From the NCBI GenBank assembly GCA_021821025.1, contig JAKACY010000001.1, positions 1-35,552 on the forward strand: DNA of 35,552 bases, in the 5' to 3' direction. The notes under the pieces are model-generated. The model made no database searches and was not told where the DNA came from. It saw nothing but the letters and a program-made list of their open reading frames with translations. This stretch comes from Bacillota bacterium. GTDB taxonomy: Bacteria; Bacillota; Bacilli; Alicyclobacillales; SLC66. Positions 6,660-13,792 of the stretch are shown piece by piece. Numbering within the stretch: position 1 is the first letter of the stretch; each line of letters starts with the position of its first letter. The position numbers and the translations under genes are program-made.

Positions 6660-7213
6660 CACCTTCCCCCTCCAAACTGGCCCCGATACTCCAACGCCCC
6701 ATATATCGGTATGTCTTCAGGCGCACAATTGCGCAACGCTGCAATCTTTTCACTCGCCGCCTGATAGCAGTCATAGCATTGTAGCGAGCAGATGATCGAT
6801 CGTTTCATTTCAAAGGGCATCTTCAACCCCGTCAGGAGGCGTACAAACTGTACAAAGATGTCACCGTAGGAGTAACGCCAATGAGTACGCCAGAACGCAT
6901 TAGCACGATGCACCACGTCCTCGCGCTGTTGCGCTGTTAAAGACATGGCCCACACATCCGCCACGTCTTCGTATTTCGCCGCATTGCTTCTAACCACGCC
7001 GCGTCCCAAAGCTTCCGACACATAGCAAAGCCCCGTATCCTCCGTGGGATCGGGGCCGAGATAGACGCAACAATGCGAGTAGATAGGTACGTGGTCTGGA
7101 GGTTTTTTGTGCTCACGTAGCAACCCTAAACCTTCTACGGTGTCGATAGCCGATCCGACTACTGATGGTGCATAGCACATAAGGATGTCACCTGGTAACG
7201 GTTGATAAGCCAT
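6659..7213 (-). CDS. Permuted papain-like (YiiX/NlpC-type) hydrolase
   Basis: Order of motifs: PLPGDILMCYAP near the N-terminus, YSHCCVYLGPDP (His about residue 47), YVSEALGRGVVRS, and late in the chain ICSLQCYDCYQAA with clustered cysteines. A His-bearing strand before the Cys-bearing helix is the circularly permuted NlpC/P60 (YiiX, LRAT-like) arrangement. Such enzymes cleave amide or ester bonds in peptidoglycan or lipids. The preferred ATG at 7213 is seven nt from GGGGGG; the ATG at 7219 is too close. It sits between the fibre genes and the lysis membrane proteins, so it could be a second wall-degrading enzyme or a virion-associated hydrolase. The nucleophile among the three cysteines is not certain. 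Confidence 0.65.
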   Translation of the reverse strand: MAYQPLPGDILMCYAPSVVGSAIDTVEGLGLLREHKKPPDHVPIYSHCCVYLGPDPTEDTGLCYVSEALGRGVVRSNAAKYEDVADVWAMSLTAQQREDVVHRANAFWRTHWRYSYGDIFVQFVRLLTGLKMPFEMKRSIICSLQCYDCYQAASEKIAALRNCAPEDIPIYGALEYRGQFGGGR

Positions 7214-7225
7214 CGTCATACCCCC

Positions 7226-7456
7226 CTAATTAATAAACCCTTGAGCTTTCCACGCATCAAAGTACACTTGCCATCCTGCCTTGGCTTGCGTCGTTGCGGA
7301 TAATCCGGCGTACGTATAAGGCCCGCTTCCGAACATAGTTTGAAACGTAGTTACAGGCACGGTGACACTACCGCCATTGTCATGTGATTCGAGTTCGTAT
7401 ACTTGCTGTTCACCTGTTGGCGTGTAGATCGTTTTTAGTAGACTATCCAGCATCAT
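7226..7456 (-). CDS. Small late protein, unknown (XkdX-like position)
   Basis: 76 residues starting MMLDSLLKTIY and ending GWQVYFDAWKAQGFIN. The terminal W-x-x-x-x-D-A-W-K-A-Q-G-F-I recalls the end of small XkdX-type proteins next to fibre genes, but the match is weak. The first ATG overlaps the upstream stop (ATGA at 7456-7453), and the gene ends just before the papain-like gene. Translationally coupled and probably a minor virion or fibre accessory protein. Confidence 0.55.
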   Translation of the reverse strand: MMLDSLLKTIYTPTGEQQVYELESHDNGGSVTVPVTTFQTMFGSGPYTYAGLSATTQAKAGWQVYFDAWKAQGFIN

Positions 7457-8022
7457 GCTACCCCCAAAGATATGCCGTTGATCGTCAATGCGGCTGTGTT
7501 GCTTGCATCAGCTTCGATAGAGTAATACACATCGGATGTGTAGATGCCACTATTGCCACCGTTGGTGTTGTTCAGCACCGGATTAAAGCCTTGGTAGCTT
7601 CCCGACGACGCATAAGTATATACTTGCTTATTCGTCAACTTCGTTGTTGCCACGTAAATCCAAGATTGTGCCGTGCTCGTTCCAAGCCCTGAAACATCTT
7701 GAAACCCAATCATTGTACGATTGCCAAGCAGATTAATCGACGGTGAGTTGTACGTTGCACCTGCCGCAAGGGAGATGTTAGCGGACGGCCCAACAAGCAA
7801 TACTTCACCGAGACTCGGCAAAACACCGAGCGGGACCGGAATTTGGCTTTCCTCGATCAGTTGTTGTGCTGTGGCAGGATCAACCACGCTAATCTGACCA
7901 TTCGCAAGTCCCGTTGTGTACGCGGCGGTTCCGTCGTCAATTAATTGTGGCACGACGCTGATCGTCACTCCACTAAGGGTAACGGGTGATCCGGTTGTGC
8001 TTCTTACGTATACTTCTGCCAT
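7453..8022 (-). CDS. Beta-rich fibre-region protein, unknown
   Basis: 189 residues rich in Ser, Thr, Gly, Val and Ala, with alternating hydrophobic patterns (VTLSGVTISVVPQLI, GEVLLVGPSANISLAAGATYNS), suggesting an all-beta virion protein. A segment ISVVDPATAQQLIEE is helical. GAGGAGG lies upstream of the ATG. It follows the tail fibre and the DUF4376-like protein and overlaps the next small gene. Likely a fibre tip or secondary fibre subunit; no family is recognised. Confidence 0.55.
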   Translation of the reverse strand: MAEVYVRSTTGSPVTLSGVTISVVPQLIDDGTAAYTTGLANGQISVVDPATAQQLIEESQIPVPLGVLPSLGEVLLVGPSANISLAAGATYNSPSINLLGNRTMIGFQDVSGLGTSTAQSWIYVATTKLTNKQVYTYASSGSYQGFNPVLNNTNGGNSGIYTSDVYYSIEADASNTAALTINGISLGVA

Positions 8023-8099
8023 TATTGTTTAGCCTCCTCTGGGCATAAAAATAGACGCTCATCGCGCCGTGTGAGATTACCCGCTGTTCTGTTGCTCGT

Positions 8100-8858
8100 T
8101 TAGTACGTTGCCGCCGTCCAAACGACAGCTTGTACGTCCGCTACTGTGGTAGCCGCTTCGACTTGTGCAACGAATGTAGCCAATTGCGGATACTGTGCTT
8201 CCTTCCAATTATCACCATCCGAGTACACGCCGAAAAATTCCGCTTTCGTGTGACTCACCCATCCTGCGTCGAGCGTTAGAATCGTTGCTGTTGTTTTGTT
8301 GGGGTTGGTGGTGAACGCCGAAACAACGCCTGTGAAATTACTCTGTGCGCTACTATCTGTTGGATAGGTATGTGGTGTCGTAGCTGTGCCCACTAGCGTT
8401 TTCGCGGTAAATCCACCGGACAACGTTGCATTCATAGATGCTTCAAGTGTTGCAATTTGCGTTGACTTGGCTTGTGCAAGTTGTTGTGCAGGCCATGCGC
8501 TATTAGTCACGAATGCCCCTGACTGATACAGATAAGCTTGCGGCTGATTATATGCTGCTTGTTCATCTGCGTTCATGACCACCGTCACACCATCGAATGG
8601 CCCAATGATTGCCTGATTCGGATGAATAAGGTTAGAATCAAATGCTATTGCCACCGTGGTAGTCGTCACCACACCTTCTTTATCTGTGCTTGTCGTGGTG
8701 TTTGTGCTAGGTGTCAGCGTGTTAGTGCTTGTCGTCGTCGCCTTTGGCGCATCCGTGCCTACTGTTACCGTAGTTGTCTGAATCATTGGCGATTGTGTCT
8801 GCGAGTGTTTACCGAGAGCACCTGTTGTCGTGTCATATGTTAGCCATTGATATGTCAT
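8100..8858 (-). CDS. Fibre-associated protein with DUF4376-like C-terminus
   Basis: The N-terminal 75 residues are a Thr/Ser-rich low-complexity beta region (repeated TTT, TSTNT). A middle segment IGPFDGVTVVMNADEQAAYNQ leads to a helical stretch AQQLAQAKSTQIATLEASMNATL. The last 100 residues (TAKTLVGTATTPHTYPTDSS, TLDAGWVSHTKAEFFGVYSDG, VAQVEAATTVADVQAVVW) have the organisation of DUF4376, found in tail fibre or fibre-assembly proteins. It starts two bases after the fibre stop. It probably assembles on or chaperones the long fibre encoded just upstream. Confidence 0.6.
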   Translation of the reverse strand: MTYQWLTYDTTTGALGKHSQTQSPMIQTTTVTVGTDAPKATTTSTNTLTPSTNTTTSTDKEGVVTTTTVAIAFDSNLIHPNQAIIGPFDGVTVVMNADEQAAYNQPQAYLYQSGAFVTNSAWPAQQLAQAKSTQIATLEASMNATLSGGFTAKTLVGTATTPHTYPTDSSAQSNFTGVVSAFTTNPNKTTATILTLDAGWVSHTKAEFFGVYSDGDNWKEAQYPQLATFVAQVEAATTVADVQAVVWTAATY

Positions 8859-8859
8859 A

Positions 8860-10776
8860 TTAGCTCACCGTCCATGAAGATGTAGAAGCTGTATTTGCGT
8901 TTGCCGTAGGTGATTGAGTCGTCATAAATTGTAAATAGCCAGTTAACACATTGACCTTAAAGTATCCCTGTACATAATAACTCCCATCGTACAAAGTCAA
9001 GGCCGTTCCTTGTACTGAGTCTGTTTGTCCTATCGATATTCCATATAAAAAAGAATTTGATGTTGCATTCGTCATCCACTGATTTCCATTCCATTCACTC
9101 ATACCTATTGCGCCTTCCCCCGTATTAGTCCCCGCCGTCACCATCACGTTATACATTTTTGCTCCGCTTGGCACACTTGCCACGTTGATGACCGTACCTG
9201 CCGCCACATTGAACGTCCCAGCAGATGGTGTCCATTCGCCGGATGCGGAGCCGAGTTGACCAGAGGCGGCGGTGACGGTGCCTGCTGCAGTCAGGTTGCC
9301 TGAGCCGTCAAGATTAAACGAAGGGCTTGGGTATGACGATCCATTGTTTGGAATGACTCGAAAAGTACTTATTGTAAGATCAACGGAGTTACCGCTATTA
9401 CTGTTTCTGAATAGTTGCACACCGCCACTGTTTGATGGTTGGGAAATTGGCTTGTTAATTCCGTAATAGGTATTGTTCTCTGTGCCTGTAAGTGTGACTA
9501 GACTGCTAAAATCCACAGGATTCTCCACCGTCTGCGGATTCGGTGCGCCTGAATCTGTTCGTAAGATGTTGGTAAGACCCACACCAGAACCTATAAATTC
9601 AGTAGCTGTAACAGAACCTGCAAATGTGGCATTACCTGAACCGTCATCAAGAATATTATGCAATGTCTGTACTCCATCTACGGTACTAACGGCAAATGCA
9701 ACTTTGCCGTTAGTACCTCCACCAACAACAACTCCAAAAGGCCATGTGCCTGGAGAAGCAGGTGCGCCTACACCTAATGCATATGAATTACCATTAAAGT
9801 CTGCTATATTACCGATTGCGACTTCATTTACTCCATATGAAAAATTTACCGGATTCGCTACCACCTGTGGATTCGGTGCACCTGAATCTGTTCGTAGATA
9901 GTTGGTAAACTGTGTATTACCTGTGTCTGCCGTTGTAACAGCTATCGGAGTGCCACTTGCAGGCGCGACACTAATTTCTACAGTGCCGGGCGTGGTGGTA
10001 GTGGCGGTGGGGACGGTTGGCACATTGCCAAGTTCTGAAAGTGGCACGTTGCCCGTTGCGTCAAGCGAAGAGACTCCGCTGGCTACACCTACTGATGATG
10101 CGAGGACGTAGGTGTCGATGGGGATGGTTGCCGTGACGTTTGTTGCGCTGCCTACCGCTGTGTTGATTTGAAACTGACGCGAGAATGGCCCATCGCTGTA
10201 AGGTGGTATGGTGTCACCGTTTAACGCCGCGTTTGCGTATGCGTAGAGGATTTCCGTACCTGATGCGTTGTCTGCGAATAAGCCGATTTCACTCGTATAT
10301 GTAGACACCGCGAGTGATGTATTTTGGTACAAGGCATTGATTTGAGCCGTGCTACTTGCTGTTGATATGGAATTGATGTTGAAGTAGCTAATCGGATCAA
10401 TAAGCGCCGTTAGTTGTGTTTCGTCGGCGGTTAGCGTGATGGACGCACCTACCGCATATGTGGCATTCGCGGTGTACGATGTGACGCTGATGTTCGTTGC
10501 TCCTGCTGCAGTTGATGCGCTCGTGGTGACTGTCTGTGTAGTCGCTCCTGAGCCGATTACAATGCTACTACCACTCGCTATGCCATAAGCAAGTGCGCCA
10601 ACCGTTAGGCTCGTATACACCGTTCCCGAGACAAGCGCAGATGCGAGTGTGTCAGTAAAACCTAACTGTCCGCCTCCAATCTGCATACGGGTAAACTTGA
10701 GCTGTGTGCCACTTTGCACGGCTGCGTAGAGTGCTTGTCCTGCTGTCGTTAGCACCATATTTCCGTAAGTTGCCAT
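8860..10776 (-). CDS. Tail fibre with tail-collar N-terminus and inserted beta module
   Basis: 638 residues. The N-terminus (MATYGNMVLTTAGQALYAAV, LKFTRMQIGGGQ) and region 118-240 (TQLTALIDPISYFNINSIS, YTSEIGLFADN, EILYAYANA) match the phage tail-collar fibre domain (DUF3751) that attaches fibres to the baseplate. A beta module (residues about 43-115) interrupts that domain. The shaft holds two copies of a LRTDSGAPNPQ-x-V-x-NPV unit (about 290-312 and 401-423), and the C-terminus (about 520-638) is a beta-rich receptor-binding region. AGGAGGG precedes the ATG. It follows the DUF2612 baseplate gene. It determines host binding; the receptor cannot be read from the sequence. Confidence 0.88.
   Translation of the reverse strand: MATYGNMVLTTAGQALYAAVQSGTQLKFTRMQIGGGQLGFTDTLASALVSGTVYTSLTVGALAYGIASGSSIVIGSGATTQTVTTSASTAAGATNISVTSYTANATYAVGASITLTADETQLTALIDPISYFNINSISTASSTAQINALYQNTSLAVSTYTSEIGLFADNASGTEILYAYANAALNGDTIPPYSDGPFSRQFQINTAVGSATNVTATIPIDTYVLASSVGVASGVSSLDATGNVPLSELGNVPTVPTATTTTPGTVEISVAPASGTPIAVTTADTGNTQFTNYLRTDSGAPNPQVVANPVNFSYGVNEVAIGNIADFNGNSYALGVGAPASPGTWPFGVVVGGGTNGKVAFAVSTVDGVQTLHNILDDGSGNATFAGSVTATEFIGSGVGLTNILRTDSGAPNPQTVENPVDFSSLVTLTGTENNTYYGINKPISQPSNSGGVQLFRNSNSGNSVDLTISTFRVIPNNGSSYPSPSFNLDGSGNLTAAGTVTAASGQLGSASGEWTPSAGTFNVAAGTVINVASVPSGAKMYNVMVTAGTNTGEGAIGMSEWNGNQWMTNATSNSFLYGISIGQTDSVQGTALTLYDGSYYVQGYFKVNVLTGYLQFMTTQSPTANANTASTSSWTVS
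9508..9575 (-). repeat. Duplicated fibre shaft segment (copy 2 of 2)
   Basis: This stretch closely matches 9841-9908 in the same orientation; a continuous run ending CCTGAATCTGTTCGTA differs by only a few bases. Both copies encode LRTDSGAPNPQ followed by NPV-x-F-S. The duplication spaces two structural segments of the fibre shaft by about 111 residues. Confidence 0.8.
10432..10650 (-). repeat. Shared beta module, copy 1 (in tail fibre)
   Basis: Encodes about 73 residues beginning TLASALVSGTVYTSL and ending VTSYTANATYAVGASIT, with core SGATTQTVTTS. It lies inside the tail-collar domain between GGGQ and TQLTALIDP, where related fibres have a short loop. Homologous copies are in baseplate J, sheath and cement proteins. 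Confidence 0.9.
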
Positions 10777-10790
10777 CGTATCCCTCCTGT

Positions 10791-11351
10791 CTAGGACGTA
10801 GTGATGATAGTGATGTCACTAGTCGTAACCACCATTGCAAGATAAGCCTGTTCGCCTACCGCTGTATTCGCAACAATCACCAGCTCAACGCCCATTGGTT
10901 TAGGCACAATCAGCCCTGCTGTAACTAACTCCTGCGAAACGTTGTCTGTCAGATTTGTAATCACGGCTTGCATCGTCATATTTTGGTTGTCTACGAGTTG
11001 CAGCAGTACAGACGGGAAAGCATTATTCCATATCTCGTAAATGGACGGAATCGTCCCGTCCCAGTTGTTTCGCGCGATTCTCGCCTGCAACACAAGTCGA
11101 TAGTGCGTATCGTCGAGGATTGATGATGCACCTGATAGCGGTACGCCGATGTCGCGCGCTTGCCCGATCGACACGCCGAGTATGTCAAGCTGAGCTCCGA
11201 CAGCGGTATTGATGTCAAATGCCGTCAAAAGATCATTCGCGGCTGTTGTGGTATCGTCGACTAGTTGTAAGGGTGCCGTGAGCCATGCCATGAATTTAGG
11301 CTTGTTGTAGTGTTCAGACGTGATGAGATCTAGGTATGGTTGTATCGCCAC
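10791..11351 (-). CDS. DUF2612 baseplate protein (gpI-like position)
   Basis: 186 residues with DUF2612 features: an N-terminal ITSEHYNKPKFMAWL helix, TAVGAQLDILGVSIGQARDI, then DDTHYRLVLQARIARNNWDGT, and C-terminal AGLIVPKPMGVELVIV. The family sits between baseplate J and the fibre in contractile-tail phages, where P2 carries gpI, and is thought to anchor fibres to the wedge. GTG start with GGAGG nine nt upstream. It follows the J gene by 12 bp. Confidence 0.85.
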   Translation of the reverse strand: MAIQPYLDLITSEHYNKPKFMAWLTAPLQLVDDTTTAANDLLTAFDINTAVGAQLDILGVSIGQARDIGVPLSGASSILDDTHYRLVLQARIARNNWDGTIPSIYEIWNNAFPSVLLQLVDNQNMTMQAVITNLTDNVSQELVTAGLIVPKPMGVELVIVANTAVGEQAYLAMVVTTSDITIITTS

Positions 11352-11363
11352 GTATGCGCCTCC

Positions 11364-12761
11364 TTACTGCGCCGTTACGGTAACGGATGACGTAGTGGTC
11401 TGCGATGCTTGGTTGTAAGGTATCGTTATGTCTGTGTTGCCGAGCGCAAAGGTAACGGATGCGCCTACCGCATACGCCGCATTAGCCGTAAAACTCGTGA
11501 CGCCGATACTGGTAGCGCCTACCGCTGCCGCTGTGCTTGCTGTGACAGTCTGCGTGGTTGCTCCTGTGCCGATAATCAACGACGCGCCCGAATCAACGGG
11601 TGAAGTGAGCGCGGTAACATCGAGAGTCGTATATGCCGTGCCGCTCGCTAATGCGCTTGTAAGCGTCGCGCCGAGAATGATGGCCGCTTGTACGCTGATT
11701 ACGGAGAATGTCGGCACGGATGGGTTGCTATTGACTGTGAGCGCAGCGCCGAAAAGGCCGCTGATGTAAACGGGTTGACCAATTGGGATCCCGTTTGTGT
11801 AGGACGCGCCTGCCGCTTGAATTGCAGCGGTTGTGTCTACTGTATACCCCGTGAGCATTTTTACGGTGTAGGAAATCGCAATCTGCGTATACGCCGCCAC
11901 ATCGTAGTTAATCGGCGTGACCACATTGTATTGATCCGTCACATCGACGGTGGTGGTGCCGAACGTGCCACATCCTGGACCCTTGCGTGCCCATATTGCG
12001 TTGGCAATCGCGCTAGAAACTCCGCCCTCCACCACGCAACAAATGGAGTTCGCAGGTATTCCGATCGCATTAGTGGTATTTGTGTCGTTTTCGTAGACTT
12101 GGAATCGTGTAACGCCTGTCAGTGCCGCTAAAGCGCCCTCGATTCCTTCTAACACTGTTACGCTAGGCTGTGCTGTGCTGATCGCTTGCCGCGAACGTAA
12201 GGCGCTGTCCGTTTCCTGCGCTACGCCTACCGTTGCGGCTGATGGGTTGGTGACGCTTGTCCATCCGTAAGTCGGCGTAACGATGGTGGTGATGGTGCCC
12301 GCTTGAGCGCTGATTGATCCTGCGACTTGGCACGTGGCTGTTGTGGTGACAGTGCCGCCACTACCTATGATTGTCGGACTAGGTAGCCCCCAGTTGTTGC
12401 CGTTCGCGTCTTGGATGATACCACCTGTAATAGTGGTATTTGGTGTACCTGCGATCGTGACAGGTACGGTAGAGTACGTGGATACTAGCCGCGAAATACC
12501 GTTAATTGCAACCACGGCATCTAGTCCTGTGCCTATCGCGGTCGCAGGACTACGAGAGTTATAGACGGCTTGCAAAAATAAGTTGGTATCGTTGATTTTA
12601 CTGGCAAACGCGCTGATATATTGATAGTCTTGCGAATCAATCCCGAGGTAAATATCAGCGCCGAAAATTTGCTGCGCGGATGCAACAAGGGAATCAACAA
12701 TGTCCTGATAGGACGGAATTGTTACGCCTGATGCTGCGATCGATGGCGGCGAATAGGTCAT
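11364..12761 (-). CDS. Baseplate J-like wedge protein with C-terminal inserted beta module
   Basis: 465 residues. The N-terminus (SYQDIVDSLVASAQQIFGADIYLG, DSQDYQYISAFASKINDTN) and middle (NNWGLPSPTIIGSGGTVTTTATCQVAGSI, TDSALRSRQAIS, GIEGALAALTGV, VYENDTNTTNAIG) are typical of baseplate J/gp47 proteins, which form the wedge arms. A module at about residues 365-437 separates the usual C-terminal helix (VISVQAAI) from the final strand pair (NTDITIPYNQ, SSVTVT). AGGAGG lies about 13 nt upstream of the ATG. Flanked by the gp25-like gene and the DUF2612 gene, the standard order. Confidence 0.92.
   Translation of the reverse strand: MTYSPPSIAASGVTIPSYQDIVDSLVASAQQIFGADIYLGIDSQDYQYISAFASKINDTNLFLQAVYNSRSPATAIGTGLDAVVAINGISRLVSTYSTVPVTIAGTPNTTITGGIIQDANGNNWGLPSPTIIGSGGTVTTTATCQVAGSISAQAGTITTIVTPTYGWTSVTNPSAATVGVAQETDSALRSRQAISTAQPSVTVLEGIEGALAALTGVTRFQVYENDTNTTNAIGIPANSICCVVEGGVSSAIANAIWARKGPGCGTFGTTTVDVTDQYNVVTPINYDVAAYTQIAISYTVKMLTGYTVDTTAAIQAAGASYTNGIPIGQPVYISGLFGAALTVNSNPSVPTFSVISVQAAIILGATLTSALASGTAYTTLDVTALTSPVDSGASLIIGTGATTQTVTASTAAAVGATSIGVTSFTANAAYAVGASVTFALGNTDITIPYNQASQTTTSSVTVTAQ
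11451..11669 (-). repeat. Shared beta module, copy 2 (in baseplate J)
   Basis: Encodes TLTSALASGTAYTTLDV through VTSFTANAAYAVGASVT, with TGATTQTVTAS in the centre. About two thirds identical to the sheath copy over 73 residues by hand alignment. Inserted immediately before the conserved last strands of the J protein. Confidence 0.9.
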
Positions 12762-12763
12762 CT

Positions 12764-13123
12764 TTAGAACGTCACCTCCTTGAGTACGACATCACCAAAC
12801 ACGGATTGCACCGTGGCATTAAATGTATATTTGCGGTTACTATAAGTGCTTGAAAATTGACTGATAGACTGGACGTTTGCAACGCTGAGGATATTTTCTT
12901 GCACCAGCATATCCACGGCGTTTTGATGCTCCGGCGTACCAGGAACACCTAGAATGGACTGAAAGAGCGGGAATCCTGCGCTTGTATCCTCCCACCATTC
13001 ACTCTGCAACAATTTAAGCGACGTATAGATGGCTTGCCCCACTGCGATGGTGCCTGAGTAAAAATCGTCGGCGTTGCTACCAAAAACCATATCCCCGTTA
13101 GCATCTAACTTTCTGTATATGAT
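12764..13123 (-). CDS. gp25-like baseplate wedge protein; non-standard start codon
   Basis: Motifs AVGQAIYTSLKLLQSEWWED, GFPLFQSILG and the final VQSVFGDVVL are those of gp25-like wedge proteins. The first ATG (13090) would remove the family's conserved beginning. The frame upstream of it encodes IYRKLDANGD, the usual N-terminus, with no ATG, GTG or TTG. AAGGAG at 13137-13132 is eight nt before an ATC codon (13123) and eleven before ATA (13120). Translation therefore probably begins at ATC or ATA; otherwise a mutation has removed the start and a shortened protein is made. The stop lies three bases before the J start. Confidence 0.82.
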   Translation of the reverse strand: MIYRKLDANGDMVFGSNADDFYSGTIAVGQAIYTSLKLLQSEWWEDTSAGFPLFQSILGVPGTPEHQNAVDMLVQENILSVANVQSISQFSSTYSNRKYTFNATVQSVFGDVVLKEVTF

Positions 13124-13135
13124 AGGATCATCTCC

Positions 13136-13780
13136 TTAACTCGGTCCACTAGTCGTGCCACCTCCCGATGGAGCAACGTGGGTATGCGTCGTCATGGCAA
13201 TCCCGCCAATTTCGGCAGTTGGCGATTTGATTGCGCCTGTGGTGGTTAGTGCCCCAGTAATGTTTACATCCCCTTGCATCGTAATGCCGCTTGCGGACAC
13301 TTCCACAAACACGCTGCCGTCGTCCGTCCGCAGTTGCGCCCCCGATGTGGAATAGCTACTAATTACGCGCGGCTGGCTCCAAACCCCCATAATCGCGATA
13401 CCATCCGATAGATCGTGTCGGCGCTTCTCAGCCTGATTTTGCACACCGCCGTTCGAAAACCAACCGTCCATGCACATATCCAAGAAAACCACGACGCACT
13501 CGTCACCTTTTTGGATCGGCAGCGTGAGCGTAAATCCACCCGCACGTGGGATGGAAACAGGTACGTCAACAAGCAACGGGATCTCTACCCATTTATACGT
13601 GAGGTCCGGTTGCTTCACGCGCTCGCGGATTGCGGGTTGTACCGTGACAGTTTGCTCGGTTGCGTTGAACGATTGCACGATACCCGGTATTGCGTTACGG
13701 ATGTTCGCGCTCACAGCGTCCATGATCGTATGGTAAAGTTCCTCTTCATTATTCGGTAGTATGTCATTGATCGTTAACAC
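13136..13780 (-). CDS. Baseplate spike, Gp138-N/gpV-like
   Basis: 214 residues. Residues 25-130 match the Gp138 N-terminal OB domain: RNAIPGIVQSFNATEQTVTVQPAI, IPLLVDVPVSIPRAGGFTLTLPI, GDECVVVFLDMCMDGWF, RRHDLSDGIAIMGVWSQP. A beta-helical stalk follows (DDGSVFVEVSASGITMQGDVNITG), and the tip has the MTTHTHVAPSGGG motif seen in spikes that coordinate metal. It punctures the cell envelope when the sheath contracts. GTG start with GGAGG upstream. Encoded between the hub and the gp25-like wedge gene, as in related phages. Confidence 0.88.
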   Translation of the reverse strand: MLTINDILPNNEEELYHTIMDAVSANIRNAIPGIVQSFNATEQTVTVQPAIRERVKQPDLTYKWVEIPLLVDVPVSIPRAGGFTLTLPIQKGDECVVVFLDMCMDGWFSNGGVQNQAEKRRHDLSDGIAIMGVWSQPRVISSYSTSGAQLRTDDGSVFVEVSASGITMQGDVNITGALTTTGAIKSPTAEIGGIAMTTHTHVAPSGGGTTSGPS

Positions 13781-13792
13781 GTTTGCACCTCC

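Noticed and set aside
8023-8099. Possible terminator between the two fibre-region genes (weak stem before ATTTTTA)
   Set aside because: The stem has only five pairs with one G-T, too weak to call.
9272-10111. Long + strand frames opposite the tail fibre
   Set aside because: They are antisense shadows of a Thr/Val/Ala-rich gene and lack ribosome sites.
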